A stretch of 64,000 bases of DNA from NCBI RefSeq assembly GCF_001418205.1, contig NZ_LIQF01000003.1:248001-312000 (forward strand). Direction: 5' to 3'. The notes beneath the pieces were generated by a model. The model was not told where the DNA came from, searched no databases, and saw only the letters and a list, made by a program, of their open reading frames with translations. Source of the stretch: Marinomonas fungiae. GTDB taxonomy: Bacteria > Pseudomonadota > Gammaproteobacteria > Pseudomonadales > Marinomonadaceae. Below, one piece after another: positions 18,393 through 27,303 of this stretch. The position numbers and the translations under genes were made by a program. Each line of letters opens with the position of its first letter. The first letter of the stretch is position 1.

Positions 18393-21091
18393 TGTCAAAC
18401 GCTCGATATCGTATTGGTATTGATTTAGGCACGACAAATTGTGTGGTGTCTTACCTTGCGGCGGGCGAGAAAGAGCCCAAATTGTTGGAAATACCTCAGT
18501 TTATGGTCGATGGGTCTGTTCGCCCATCGACCCGTTTACCAAGTGCTGTGTATCTTCTGGCTAAAGATGAGATGGGTAAAATCGAGCCTGTCTTGCCTTG
18601 GCGTGGACAGGCAACGGATGTGATTGTGGGGCATGGTGCACTCGAGCTAGGACAGCGCCGTTCAGGTCAATTAGTTCAGAGCGCTAAGAGCTGGTTGAGT
18701 CACCGTCAAGTGGATCGCCGTGAAGCGATTTTACCTTGGGGTAGCGAAGCGACACGCAAAATCAGTCCGCTGCAAGCCAGTGTGTTTATCTTGGCGCACA
18801 TTCGTGGCGCGTGGAATCATGCCTTTCCTAGTGCACCAATTGAAAAACAAGATGTAGCGCTGACATTGCCAGCATCTTTTGATGAAGAAGCGCGCGCATT
18901 AACCCTTGAGGCGGCACAACAAGCCGGTTTTGGCGAGCTTTATTTATTAGAAGAGCCTCAAGCGGCCTGTTACCACTTTATCCGTAATCAACAAAATCTT
19001 GATGTTTTAGCGCAAGGTAAGATGCTGTTGGTGGTGGATATCGGTGGGGGAACCACAGACTTTAGCTTGGTCCGTATTGATACGACAGGCCAAGGTAAGA
19101 CTAGCCTTAAGCGTGTCGCGGTGGGCGATCATTTATTACTAGGTGGCGATAATCTAGACCAAGCCTTAGCTTATCAACTGGATCCAAGACAGATTTCATC
19201 ATTATCTGCTTCGCGCTTAGCTGCTTTGGTTCAACAAACTCGTAAAGCAAAAGAAAGCTTGCTTGGCGCTGATGCTCCTGACTCTGTTACGTTGACGGTG
19301 CTTGGTGGTGGTAGTCGCTTAATTGGCGGATCGCAGAAATTTACCGTCGAGCGAGCGCAATTAGTCGAGCAAGTTGAAACTGGTTTTCTTCCCCTTGAAT
19401 CCTTCAATGCTGTTGTACAAAAGAGTGACTATGCGGTTCATACGTTAGGATTACCTTACGAAAATGATGCCGCCTTTACGCGCCATTTGGCTGCGTTTCT
19501 GCGCTCGCATCACACTGAAATTGAATCAGCCACTGGGTCTTGTATGCCAGATGTGGTGTTGTTTAACGGCGGCTTGTTTAACAGTGACTTGTTGAAAGGG
19601 CGAGTTCTTGAACAGTTAAATCAATGGTCTGATAAGCCTTTGATTGTTTGTGATTCCTCTGAGCCAAATGATGCGGTAGCAAAAGGTGCCGCCCAGTATT
19701 TACGCTCGCTAGCAGGTGAATCAGAACGTATCGAAAGTGGTGTTGCGCACAGTTTGCTGTTGAAACTCGCAGACGGTCAATTTCTAGGGTTATTACCCAA
19801 GGGAACCCCCAAAGAAGAGCTTGTTAAGCTTTCACAGTCGTTCAAAGTGAGAATGGGTGAGCAAGTTCAGTTCCCTCTATATCGTTGTGATGATCATTTG
19901 AACTGTGAGATTGGTGAGCTAAAAGCAGATCAAGATGGCTTGCATTTCGTCTCCAATTTAGTCACTGAATTGGATGGCAAATTCGATGCTGATGTCGTTG
20001 ATGTGGCATTAACGGCCACCATGACAGAAGTGGGTATTCTTAAAGTAGAACTGAGCTCCAACAGTTTCGATAATCATTGGGTCTTGCATTTTGGGGTTGC
20101 AAAAACGTCTGAAGAGCAATCAGATAATGATCAAGATGGCCCTTTGCATAGCAATATGGGGCAGGCAGAAGAGCATTTAGTTAAGTGCTTCTCCACTGCG
20201 GGCCAGAAAGAGTACCCAGATTTAGTAAAATCACTTAAACAGGATTTAGATCGTTTGCTTGGCGACCGTGATGAATGGAATCTGGCAACGTCTCGTCGAT
20301 TGGCGGATAAACTTCTGGCTGTTAAAGGTGGACGAACCAAATCAGCGCAACATGAGCGTCAATGGTTGCAGCTTATCGGCTTTTGTTTGCGTCCTGGTTA
20401 TGGTGCTTTGGGGGATGACGCTCGTATAGAGCAGACGATGAATGCGACTAAGCAAGGACCGAAGCATGATCAGGCTCCTGTTTGGGGGCAGCATTGGACC
20501 TTATACCGACGCATTGCTGGTGGGCTATCAGAAGTCGTACAAGAGAGTTTGTATAAGCAATTTGCGCAATATTATTCTCCGGCTGGGCAGCGCTCACGCG
20601 ATAAGCAAAAGGCGTTAGCCACCAAATCCAGTGATGACATGATTCGTATGGTAGGGGCTTTAGAGCGATTACCGAAAGAGCGCAAGTTAGAAACCATTGA
20701 CTGGCTGTCTAAGCGTTTGAAGAAATCATCAGAGCCTGATACGGCTTGGTGGTCAGTGGGTCGTTTGGCATCTCGACGTTTGCTTTTAGACGAAGAGCAA
20801 AACAAGCTTGATGAATCTTTGGCTATTAAGCTTGTGCAAGACAGTTTGAAAGAAGATTGGAAAAAACGTAAGCAAGCAGGTCTGGCCGCAGTATTGATGG
20901 TTCAGCCTAGTAAAGATGAAGATAGCAAGGAATTGAAAGGGTTGCGTAAAAAGGTCGTCGACAAGTTGAAGAAGGACAAATGTCCAGCCCAGTGGTTACA
21001 GCGTTTGGAGTCCGAAAGCACCGAATTTAGTGATATTGAACTGTCAAAACTGGTTGGCGAAACGTTACCTCTTGGTCTATCTTTAAATTAA
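18392..21091 (+). CDS. Hsp70 family protein with long C-terminal extension (DUF3731 type)
   Basis: 899 aa. ATPase domain about 1-450: IGIDLGTTNCVVSYL, VVDIGGGTTDFSLV near 215 and FNGGLFNSDLL near 390. A beta-rich segment follows (about 455-575), then an acidic linker (EEQSDNDQD) and a helical, Lys-rich C-terminal region (about 600-899) that matches my recollection of the DUF3731 extension. The first Hsp70 protein shares the ATPase architecture but lacks this tail, so the pair could work as a hetero-complex. ATG overlaps the previous stop by one base; a strong terminator follows, closing the module. Confidence 0.9.
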   Translation: MSNARYRIGIDLGTTNCVVSYLAAGEKEPKLLEIPQFMVDGSVRPSTRLPSAVYLLAKDEMGKIEPVLPWRGQATDVIVGHGALELGQRRSGQLVQSAKSWLSHRQVDRREAILPWGSEATRKISPLQASVFILAHIRGAWNHAFPSAPIEKQDVALTLPASFDEEARALTLEAAQQAGFGELYLLEEPQAACYHFIRNQQNLDVLAQGKMLLVVDIGGGTTDFSLVRIDTTGQGKTSLKRVAVGDHLLLGGDNLDQALAYQLDPRQISSLSASRLAALVQQTRKAKESLLGADAPDSVTLTVLGGGSRLIGGSQKFTVERAQLVEQVETGFLPLESFNAVVQKSDYAVHTLGLPYENDAAFTRHLAAFLRSHHTEIESATGSCMPDVVLFNGGLFNSDLLKGRVLEQLNQWSDKPLIVCDSSEPNDAVAKGAAQYLRSLAGESERIESGVAHSLLLKLADGQFLGLLPKGTPKEELVKLSQSFKVRMGEQVQFPLYRCDDHLNCEIGELKADQDGLHFVSNLVTELDGKFDADVVDVALTATMTEVGILKVELSSNSFDNHWVLHFGVAKTSEEQSDNDQDGPLHSNMGQAEEHLVKCFSTAGQKEYPDLVKSLKQDLDRLLGDRDEWNLATSRRLADKLLAVKGGRTKSAQHERQWLQLIGFCLRPGYGALGDDARIEQTMNATKQGPKHDQAPVWGQHWTLYRRIAGGLSEVVQESLYKQFAQYYSPAGQRSRDKQKALATKSSDDMIRMVGALERLPKERKLETIDWLSKRLKKSSEPDTAWWSVGRLASRRLLLDEEQNKLDESLAIKLVQDSLKEDWKKRKQAGLAAVLMVQPSKDEDSKELKGLRKKVVDKLKKDKCPAQWLQRLESESTEFSDIELSKLVGETLPLGLSLN

Positions 21092-21131
21092 GTCTGCTGT
21101 TAAGCAGAACTTATTCACCCAGAGTGAACCC

Positions 21132-21164
21132 AAAGGGGAAAGCAAGGCGCTTTCCCCTTTTTAT
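21132..21164 (+). terminator. Rho-independent terminator after the Hsp70 module
   Basis: A 12-bp perfect stem (aaaggggaaagc / gctttcccctttt side) with a 5-base loop, followed by ttttta. It ends the uup-DUF2760-Hsp70-Hsp70 run. Confidence 0.9.
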
Positions 21165-21196
21165 TGTGTATTGGAGTATGAATTCAAGGAGTTGTA

Positions 21197-21913
21197 ATGC
21201 AAAAGGTAACCAGTGCCGCGGCAATACTAGGTGGTAGTTTGTTGGTGGGGTTGTTAGGTCTAGGCTGGATAGTGAATAAGACGGCAAATGAACTAAAATC
21301 CTATGAGCGAAGTGTAACGGTTAAAGGGCTTGCTGAGAGTGAGGTCACAGCCAATGTGGCGATTTGGCCAATTCAATTCACGGTTGCCTCGAATAATTTA
21401 GAACAGCTTTATGCGGATGTTGAATCTAATACCCAGAAAATATCTGCTTTCCTAAAGCAAAACGGCATCCAAGAAGACGAGGTGACGCTCAGTCCACCCA
21501 CTATTGTTGATAAATTAGCACAGCAATATGGTAGCAATGGGCGTGCAGAATTTCGTTATAATGCGAATCAACGTGTTACGGTTTATAGCAGTGATATTAA
21601 TACGGTGCGCGTTGCTCAAACTAAATTGTCGGAGCTTGGTAAACAGGGGGTCGTATTGTCTGGCGATATGTATGATTCTCGTACGGAATATTTATATACA
21701 GAATTGAATACAATTAAGCCTCAAATGGTCGAGCAGGCCACACAAAATGCTCGAGAAGTGGCTGAAAAATTTGCGGCCGATTCGAATAGCCGCCTAGGTA
21801 AAATTAAGCAGGCATCGCAGGGACAATTTTCCATTTCAGATCGCGATCAGAATAACCCGCACATTAAAAATGTACGGGTTGTTTCAACAGTGACATATTA
21901 TCTTGTTGATTAG
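21197..21913 (+). CDS. SIMPL-domain periplasmic protein (YggE-like)
   Basis: 238 aa. N-terminal signal anchor (about residues 7-28), then a SIMPL domain (about 35-235; formerly DUF541) with VTVKGLAESEVTANVAIW at its start. Family members are envelope proteins related to E. coli YggE and to outer membrane BP26 of Brucella; biochemical role is unsettled, with links to oxidative-stress tolerance. Ribosome site aaggag before ATG. Convergent with the RraA-like gene, 12 bases away, with no hairpin between them. Confidence 0.85.
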   Translation: MQKVTSAAAILGGSLLVGLLGLGWIVNKTANELKSYERSVTVKGLAESEVTANVAIWPIQFTVASNNLEQLYADVESNTQKISAFLKQNGIQEDEVTLSPPTIVDKLAQQYGSNGRAEFRYNANQRVTVYSSDINTVRVAQTKLSELGKQGVVLSGDMYDSRTEYLYTELNTIKPQMVEQATQNAREVAEKFAADSNSRLGKIKQASQGQFSISDRDQNNPHIKNVRVVSTVTYYLVD

Positions 21914-21925
21914 ATTTGGTGGCTA

Positions 21926-22411
21926 TCAAGGTAGAGCAAGGGGTTGTTTAGCAACCAAAATCCCATTGCAGTCGCAATAGATATGGTCCCCGTTTTCAAT
22001 CGTAATACCTGCGAAATTAAGGGTCTTGCCGACTTCGCCAAGCCCCTTTTTTTCGGTTGGCATAGGATGAGCGCAAAGTGCTTTTAAACCTAGATGTACT
22101 TTTGCTTGAGCGGCAACATCACGAATCGCCCCATGAATTACGACACCTTCCCAGCCATTTTCAGCCGCTTTCTCGGCTAGCATGTCTCCAAGCAAAGCTC
22201 GTCGGCGACTGCCTCCACCATCAACAACCAGTACCTTACCTTGTCCAGGTGTCTGCACCAGTTCTCGAACACGGCTATTATCTTCGAAGCAATAAACGGT
22301 AACGACTTCACCATGAAAATGATCGCGTCCGCCAAAGTCTTGGAAAATGGGCTCAGCAATTTGTACGTGGCTAGAATAGAGGTCACATAAATCAGGCAGG
22401 ATGTCTTTCAT
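21926..22411 (-). CDS. rraA: RraA family protein (RNase E inhibitor-like / HMG aldolase-like)
   Basis: 161 aa, exactly the size of E. coli RraA. Conserved blocks include LVVDGGGSRRRALLGDMLA (about 62-80), GVVIHGAIRDV (about 89-99) and GDHIYCDCNGILV near the end. The G-x-R-D in the second block is also the metal/substrate site of 4-hydroxy-4-methyl-2-oxoglutarate aldolases in the same family, so either RNase E regulation or oxo-acid aldolase activity is possible. The start METhionine is ATG at 22411. Flanked by unrelated genes on both sides. Confidence 0.88.
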   Translation of the reverse strand: MKDILPDLCDLYSSHVQIAEPIFQDFGGRDHFHGEVVTVYCFEDNSRVRELVQTPGQGKVLVVDGGGSRRRALLGDMLAEKAAENGWEGVVIHGAIRDVAAQAKVHLGLKALCAHPMPTEKKGLGEVGKTLNFAGITIENGDHIYCDCNGILVAKQPLALP

Positions 22412-22503
22412 AAGGGCGTCCAGAGTGATGAATAATGTTAATCACTCTAGAAGCATCTGACGCAGGGCGCTATAGCGCCTCGTTTATGTTTAATATTTAG
22501 AGA

Positions 22504-23013
22504 TTATTCTACTTCTAAATCACTTAGATCCAGAAGATCGTGGCTTGCTGCAAGCTGTAGAAGGCTCATAATTTGTTCATCGGGGCTTAATAGATGCAGT
22601 GGTGTGCTGTCTCCTTGCTCTTCACGAGCGCGGTGCAGGTTGATGTCACGCTCACTGAACCATTGCTCGATGGAAAGTACTTCAAAGGCGGGATCTAAGC
22701 CTTTGGTGTCGTATAATGCTTCTACCAGTGTTTCAACGGTTTCTGCATCTACTGCGTAAAAGGTGTCGGTATCCAGTTCAGCAGCCCATTCATTAAGAAT
22801 GTCCTGAGCTTCATAACCAAATTCGTAAAGTTGTTGCTCGTCTAGGTTTTGTAGATTGGGTTCAATTGAATGCTCGTGTAGCCAGTCGTCGTCTGGCGTT
22901 ACCAAAACTTCTTTAACCTGTCCATCGTGTGTGGACCAGGTAAATAGCAATGGAAAGTGCGGTTCGTCGGTAGAGTTAGCGACAGCGCTTATGAATATGG
23001 GTAAACTTGCCAT
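22504..23013 (-). CDS. Uncharacterised protein, possibly a degenerate RNase H-fold exonuclease relative
   Basis: 169 aa, acidic. Not recognised with confidence. The N-terminal third (LLFTWSTHDGQVKEVLVTPDDDW, read in parts) resembles the first beta-hairpin of small DEDD-type exonuclease-like proteins, where a strand reading W-S-x-x-x-G-x-V is followed by a P-x-x-x-W segment; the middle FYAVDAETVETLVEALYD would match the second acidic motif. The DxE motif expected in the first strand is absent (ISAVANSTDEPHF), so activity is doubtful. ATG at 23013 chosen because longer forms would run into the divergent gene that starts 36 bases away. Confidence 0.6.
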   Translation of the reverse strand: MASLPIFISAVANSTDEPHFPLLFTWSTHDGQVKEVLVTPDDDWLHEHSIEPNLQNLDEQQLYEFGYEAQDILNEWAAELDTDTFYAVDAETVETLVEALYDTKGLDPAFEVLSIEQWFSERDINLHRAREEQGDSTPLHLLSPDEQIMSLLQLAASHDLLDLSDLEVE

Positions 23014-23049
23014 AATGAAATTTAACAGCCTAGCGTAAAGGAAGAATGA

Positions 23050-24201
23050 ATGACTAGCCGACTCAAAATCAGCAGTTTCTTTGATGGCGGTAATATCGAA
23101 GTGATCGACGCCACAGAGCCGGATAATATTAGAGTAAATATACCTAAAGATACAAACTCTGATTTCTTCCAATGGTTCTATTTCCGTTTACAGGGCGGTA
23201 TGGGTGAGCAATGTATCATTCGTTTTGAAAATGCTGCCGATGCAGCGTTTGCCGAAGGCTGGGATGGTTACCAAGCGGTGGCCTCTTATGATCGTGAGCA
23301 TTGGTTCCGTGTACCAACGGAATACGTCGATGGCGTTTTAGTCGTGACTCATACACCTGAGCAGGACAGTGTTTACTACGCCTATTTTGCGCCGTACAGC
23401 TATGAACGTCATCTTGATATGTTGGCATGGTCAGCCAGCAATGAGGACTGTGTTACCCACCATATTGGTGAAACGGCAGAAGGTCGTGATATCACCATGC
23501 TTGAAATCAGCAAAACTCAAGGTTTAGCTAAGAATATCTGGATCATTGCACGTCAGCATCCAGGGGAAACCATGGCCGAATGGTTTATGGAAGGCTTGCT
23601 CGAGCGCCTATTTGATGAGTCCCATCCAGTGGCTCGTGCGTTGCTAGAGCAATGTCGCTTTTACATCGTGCCAAACATGAACCCCGATGGTGGCGTTCAC
23701 GGTAATCTGCGAGTCAACAGCAAAGGGGTGAACCTAAATCGAGAATGGAAGCGCGCGACACAAGAGCGCAGTCCTGAGGTGTTGGCGGTACAGAAGAAAA
23801 TGTCTGAAACCGGTGTTGATCTGTTTCTAGACATCCATGGCGATGAAACCCTGCCGGTGAACTTTGTTGATGGTTGTGAAGGTGTACCTAATTTCGATCA
23901 GCGTATGGCGGAAATGGAGGCTATCTTTGAAGAAATTTTTACCGCCGTCAGTCCAGATTTCCAAAACGAAATTGGTTACGAAAAAGTCCGTTACGGTGAA
24001 GAGACCCTCACAGTGGCATCGAAGTGGGTAGGTAATACCTACCGTTGTTTATCGCTTACACTGGAAATGCCCTTTAAAGACAATCAGAACCTTCCTGATG
24101 AAGTGGTAGGGTGGTCTCCAGAGCGTTCTAAGATCCTCGGTGCGGATGTGTTGTACCCGATTTACCACGTGGTCAACAGTGAGCATATGAAGGGCGATTA
24201 A
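23050..24201 (+). CDS. M14 family zinc carboxypeptidase, cytosolic-carboxypeptidase (CCP) type
   Basis: 383 aa. N-terminal beta-rich domain of about 120 residues typical of CCP/AGTPBP-like enzymes, then the M14 peptidase domain. Zinc site: HPGE (RQHPGETMAEWF, about 175) and the later His of DIHGDE (about 265); catalytic Glu lies in LTLEMPFKDN near residue 340; substrate-site NMNPDGGVHGNLRVN and LNREW are also present. No signal peptide, so it acts in the cytoplasm, probably trimming C-terminal residues of peptides or proteins. The ATG has aaagga 8 bases upstream. Divergent from the small unknown gene. Confidence 0.9.
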   Translation: MTSRLKISSFFDGGNIEVIDATEPDNIRVNIPKDTNSDFFQWFYFRLQGGMGEQCIIRFENAADAAFAEGWDGYQAVASYDREHWFRVPTEYVDGVLVVTHTPEQDSVYYAYFAPYSYERHLDMLAWSASNEDCVTHHIGETAEGRDITMLEISKTQGLAKNIWIIARQHPGETMAEWFMEGLLERLFDESHPVARALLEQCRFYIVPNMNPDGGVHGNLRVNSKGVNLNREWKRATQERSPEVLAVQKKMSETGVDLFLDIHGDETLPVNFVDGCEGVPNFDQRMAEMEAIFEEIFTAVSPDFQNEIGYEKVRYGEETLTVASKWVGNTYRCLSLTLEMPFKDNQNLPDEVVGWSPERSKILGADVLYPIYHVVNSEHMKGD

Positions 24202-24242
24202 TCGCCTTTCTCTTCTCGAGTGCGGTCTGGTTGTGCGAGCAT

Positions 24243-24275
24243 AAAAAAGCCGAGCTAGCAGCTCGGCTTTTTTGA
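24243..24275. terminator. Bidirectional terminator between M14 peptidase and DUF934 gene
   Basis: Fourteen-base stem with A-run on the left and T-run on the right (aaaaaagccgagct / agctcggctttttt), loop agc. It can stop transcripts from both convergent sides. Confidence 0.9.
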
Positions 24276-24293
24276 TTCTTACTGACGCTCGGA

Positions 24294-24773
24294 TTAACCG
24301 CGGCGTAGGAAAATGGGGCGTGGATCCGCCACATCGCCTTGGTAAGCCACATTAAATGGTTTGTTTAGTGTTAAAGCAATCTCTAGGTTCACGTCTTCCG
24401 CGAACTCAAAGCTGTTGAAACCGCAGCGGATCAAGTAGCCTTGCTGGTCAGCCATAAAGCCACCTAACGCGCGGATTTCACCTTGGTAGTTCAAGCGTTC
24501 ACGTAGTAGGCGAGCGTAGCTGAAGCCACGACCATCCATAAACGTTGGGAAGTTCACGCCGATAACATCGAATTGGCTTAAATCAACGCCAGCAAGCGGT
24601 TCAACGCCTTCACCTGCATCGATCCAGATACCTGCAACTTTGCCGATGCTGTCTTGGTTATCTAGCCATTTTTGCATTGGTACGATAGCGTTTTCAGTTG
24701 CTGTCGCGTCAGCGTCTTGTTGCCATACGTAAGTGTTTTCGACGATTTCGCCGTTTTTAATTAGCTTTGGCAT
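24294..24773 (-). CDS. DUF934 family protein linked to sulfite reductase
   Basis: 159 aa. Family of small proteins nearly always encoded after nitrite/sulfite reductase in Pseudomonas-like bacteria; assumed to help sulfite reduction but with no proven activity. Conserved stretch VIGVNFPTFMDGRGFSYARL near residues 90-109 and LRALGG-like block IRALGGFMADQQ after it. The start MPKLIKNGEIV at 24773 has agagg 7 bases upstream and overlaps the cysI 3' end by 17 bases; a longer in-frame N-terminus would lie entirely in cysI and is not credible. Confidence 0.88.
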   Translation of the reverse strand: MPKLIKNGEIVENTYVWQQDADATATENAIVPMQKWLDNQDSIGKVAGIWIDAGEGVEPLAGVDLSQFDVIGVNFPTFMDGRGFSYARLLRERLNYQGEIRALGGFMADQQGYLIRCGFNSFEFAEDVNLEIALTLNKPFNVAYQGDVADPRPIFLRRG

Positions 24774-26418
24774 ATGCGGCCTCTTTAAACGGTGCCATCC
24801 CAATACGGCGGAATGTGTCAATAAAGCGTTCTTCGTCACTGCGAGCAGAAATGTACACACCGATGATCTTCTGGATCACATCAGCAATTTGCTCTTGTGC
24901 GAAAGATGGGCCAAGGATTTTGCCGATAGACGCATCGTGACCAGACGCACCACCAAGTGATACTTGGTAGAACTCTTCGCCTTTCTTATCAACACCTAGG
25001 ATACCGATGTTACCCACGTGGTGGTGACCACAAGCGTTCATACAGCCAGAGATGTTTAGGTCAACTTCACCAATGTCGTATAGGAAATCTAGGTTGTCGA
25101 ATGACTCTTGGATTTGCTCAGCGATTGGAATCGATTTCGCGTTAGCAAGACCGCAGTAGTCGCCACCAGGACAACAGATCATGTCTGTCAGTAGACCTAG
25201 AGTTGGGGTGGCAAAGCCGTTTTCTTTAGCTGCTTCCCAAAGTTCGATCAATTGATCCTGACGAACATCTGCCAGTACCAAGTTTTGCTCGTGACTTACA
25301 CGTAGTTCGCCGAAGCTGTATTGGTCAGCAAGGTTAGCGGCTTTTTCCATTTGATCTGCCGTCGCATCACCTGGCGCTTGACCTGGTTTCTTAAGCGATA
25401 GCGTCACAATACGGTAGCCGGGCTTCTTGTGCTCAAATGTGTTGCGTTCATACCAGCGAGCGAAGCCATTGCTTTCAGCAAGTTTTGCCGTCAATTCAGC
25501 TGGCTGATCTTCTAGCACTTCGTATGCAGGCTCTGTGAAGAAGCTAGCTAGACGATCGAATTCACTCATAGGCACAGTGCTTTCTGTGCCGCGTAGGTGT
25601 TCCCATTCAGCGTCAACACGCTTACGGAATTCTTCAATACCTAGTGCTTTAACTAGGATCTTGATGCGTGCTTTGTACTTATTGTCACGACGACCTTGTT
25701 GGTTGTAAACGCGGATAATGGCGTCTAGGTACGTGAGTAGGTCAGCACGTGGGATGAATTCTGAAATCGTTTCACCCACCATTGGTGTACGGCCAAGGCC
25801 ACCACCAACGATGACTTTGAAGCCGATTTCGCCAGCATCGTTCTTCTTAAGGTGAAGACCGATATCGTGTACCTGTGTTGCCGCACGGTCAGCAGACTCT
25901 GTCGCACATACAGCAATTTTGAATTTACGTGGTAGGAACGCAAATTCTGGGTGGAAGGTAGACCATTGGCGGATCAATTCACAGTATGGACGTGGGTCCG
26001 CTACTTCGTCAGAAATGACACCCGAGTACTGGTCTGTAGTCGTGTTACGAATACAGTTACCGCTGGTTTGTACAGCGTGCATTTGAACTTCAGCTAGTTC
26101 CGCTAGGATATCTGGCACATCCTCAAGTTTAGGCCAGTTCAACTGAAGGTTTTGGCGCGTACTAAAGTGACCGTAGCCGCGGTCGTAACGGCGTGAAATA
26201 TCAGCAAGAGTACGTAGCTGAGTACTTGACACCATGCCATATGGGATCGCAACACGTAGCATTGGTGCGTAGCGTTGGATGTATAGGCCATTTTGTAAGC
26301 GTAAAGGAAGAAACTCTTCTTCTTTAAGCTCTTTATTCAGGTAGCGGCGAGTTTGGTCGCGAAATTGCGCAACACGCTCTTCCACTAGCTGCTGGTCAAT
26401 TGCGTCGTATTGATACAT
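24757..26418 (-). CDS. cysI: Sulfite reductase hemoprotein (nitrite/sulfite reductase family)
   Basis: 553 aa. Reduces sulfite to sulfide with siroheme coupled to a 4Fe-4S cluster for cysteine synthesis. The four cluster cysteines are present as CPGGDYC (C-x5-C) and, about 40 residues later, CMNAC (C-x3-C). Two ferredoxin-like half domains give the internal repeat of the family (GHFSTRQNLQLNW and RVSHEQNLVLADV). The start is ATG at 26418 (MYQYDAIDQQ), which matches the family start; further upstream codons lack support. Overlaps the DUF934 gene. A CysB-type regulator and a TSUP permease lie a few kb away. Confidence 0.93.
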   Translation of the reverse strand: MYQYDAIDQQLVEERVAQFRDQTRRYLNKELKEEEFLPLRLQNGLYIQRYAPMLRVAIPYGMVSSTQLRTLADISRRYDRGYGHFSTRQNLQLNWPKLEDVPDILAELAEVQMHAVQTSGNCIRNTTTDQYSGVISDEVADPRPYCELIRQWSTFHPEFAFLPRKFKIAVCATESADRAATQVHDIGLHLKKNDAGEIGFKVIVGGGLGRTPMVGETISEFIPRADLLTYLDAIIRVYNQQGRRDNKYKARIKILVKALGIEEFRKRVDAEWEHLRGTESTVPMSEFDRLASFFTEPAYEVLEDQPAELTAKLAESNGFARWYERNTFEHKKPGYRIVTLSLKKPGQAPGDATADQMEKAANLADQYSFGELRVSHEQNLVLADVRQDQLIELWEAAKENGFATPTLGLLTDMICCPGGDYCGLANAKSIPIAEQIQESFDNLDFLYDIGEVDLNISGCMNACGHHHVGNIGILGVDKKGEEFYQVSLGGASGHDASIGKILGPSFAQEQIADVIQKIIGVYISARSDEERFIDTFRRIGMAPFKEAAYAKAN

Positions 26419-26558
26419 AAAAGACTGAACCGTTGTTGTATAAATTCTTAGGTAGACTAAATCTACCAAAATTCCTTTATTCCTAAAATGAATATTTATC
26501 TATATCTTTAAAAATAAATCGACTAACAACATTGGCACAAATATCCAAATACGAAAAA

Positions 26559-26583
26559 ATACCTTAGTTTTTTACTAGGTCTT
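26559..26583. promoter_or_regulatory. Dyad upstream of nfuA, possible IscR type 1-like operator
   Basis: accttagt and actaggt form a near-perfect inverted repeat (one extra base in the left arm) around a T-tract. By eye about 17 of 25 positions agree with the E. coli IscR type 1 consensus. The location just upstream of the nfuA promoter candidate makes regulation by Fe-S status possible; this is a weak inference. Confidence 0.3.
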
Positions 26584-26588
26584 CTGTT

Positions 26589-26616
26589 TTGCCTTGAGAG
26601 TGCGGTAACATACCCT
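26589..26616 (+). promoter_or_regulatory. Candidate sigma-70 promoter of nfuA
   Basis: ttgcct (26589-26594) and taccct (26611-26616) with a 16-base spacer, placing transcription start about 25-30 bases before the ATG. Matches are partial, so this is a candidate only. Confidence 0.35.
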
Positions 26617-26649
26617 CATAGACACATCACACGTTTATTAAGGGTGAGT

Positions 26650-27231
26650 ATGAACATTACAATTACTGATAGTGCACAAGAATATTTGTCTGGCTTGCTA
26701 GATAAGCAAGGTGTAGAAGGCATGGCTGTGCGTATCTTCATCCAACAACCTGGCACGCCATATGCTGAAACATGCCTAGCTTACTGCCGTCCAGAAGAAG
26801 TGGTTGAATCTGATGAAGTGCTGGATCTGCCAAAACTCCGTGTCTACATGGAAGTGAACTCTGTACCTTTCCTAGATGAAGCTTTCGTAGATTACGCGAC
26901 AGAAAAAATGGGTGGACAGCTAACGATCAAGGCTCCTAATGCGAAAATGCCTAAAGTGAGTGCTGACAGCCCAATCGAAGATCAAATTAACTACGTACTG
27001 TACTCTGATATCAACCCAGGTCTTGCCGCTCACGGTGGAGATGTGAAGTTGGTTGAAGTACTTGAAGGCGGTGTTGCGGTATTACAATTTGGTGGTGGTT
27101 GCCAAGGTTGTAGTGCAGTCGATCTAACTCTGAAAGAAGGTGTTGAGAAAACCCTAGTAGAGAAGGTTCCTGGTCTAACAGCGGTGAAAGATGCCACTGA
27201 CCATACGGTTACCGATAACGCCTTTATGTAA
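26650..27231 (+). CDS. nfuA: Fe-S cluster carrier protein NfuA
   Basis: 193 aa against 191 in E. coli. N-terminal degenerate A-type (IscA-like) domain (about 1-95) and C-terminal Nfu domain (about 108-190) with the cluster ligands C151 and C154 in [12 protein letters not shown]. Holds and delivers 4Fe-4S clusters, chiefly under oxidative or iron stress. Start at ATG 26650 follows aagggtg and gives the family N-terminus [13 protein letters not shown]; a GTG two codons earlier is also possible. Divergent from cysI, which needs a 4Fe-4S cluster. Confidence 0.96.
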   Translation: MNITITDSAQEYLSGLLDKQGVEGMAVRIFIQQPGTPYAETCLAYCRPEEVVESDEVLDLPKLRVYMEVNSVPFLDEAFVDYATEKMGGQLTIKAPNAKMPKVSADSPIEDQINYVLYSDINPGLAAHGGDVKLVEVLEGGVAVLQFGGGCQGCSAVDLTLKEGVEKTLVEKVPGLTAVKDATDHTVTDNAFM

Positions 27232-27259
27232 TTTTGCATTAAGCAAAAATGACATATTA

Positions 27260-27287
27260 AAAATGGAGCCGATTGGCTCCATTTTTA
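27260..27287. terminator. Bidirectional terminator between nfuA and DAHP synthase gene
   Basis: Eleven-base stem aaaatggagcc / ggctccatttt with loop gatt, A-run before and T-run after, between convergent genes. Confidence 0.9.
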
Positions 27288-27303
27288 TTGCTAACGTTTT
27301 CGC

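Noticed and set aside
22466..22479. Palindrome ggcgctatagcgcc as terminator
   Set aside because: No T-run on either strand; probably only a dyad between two - strand genes.
23014..23172. N-terminal extension of the small unknown - strand gene
   Set aside because: Would overlap the start of the divergent M14 peptidase gene by more than 100 bases; ATG at 23013 is better.
24774..24860. N-terminal extension of the DUF934 gene
   Set aside because: Lies inside cysI; the ATG at 24773 has a ribosome site and the family N-terminus.
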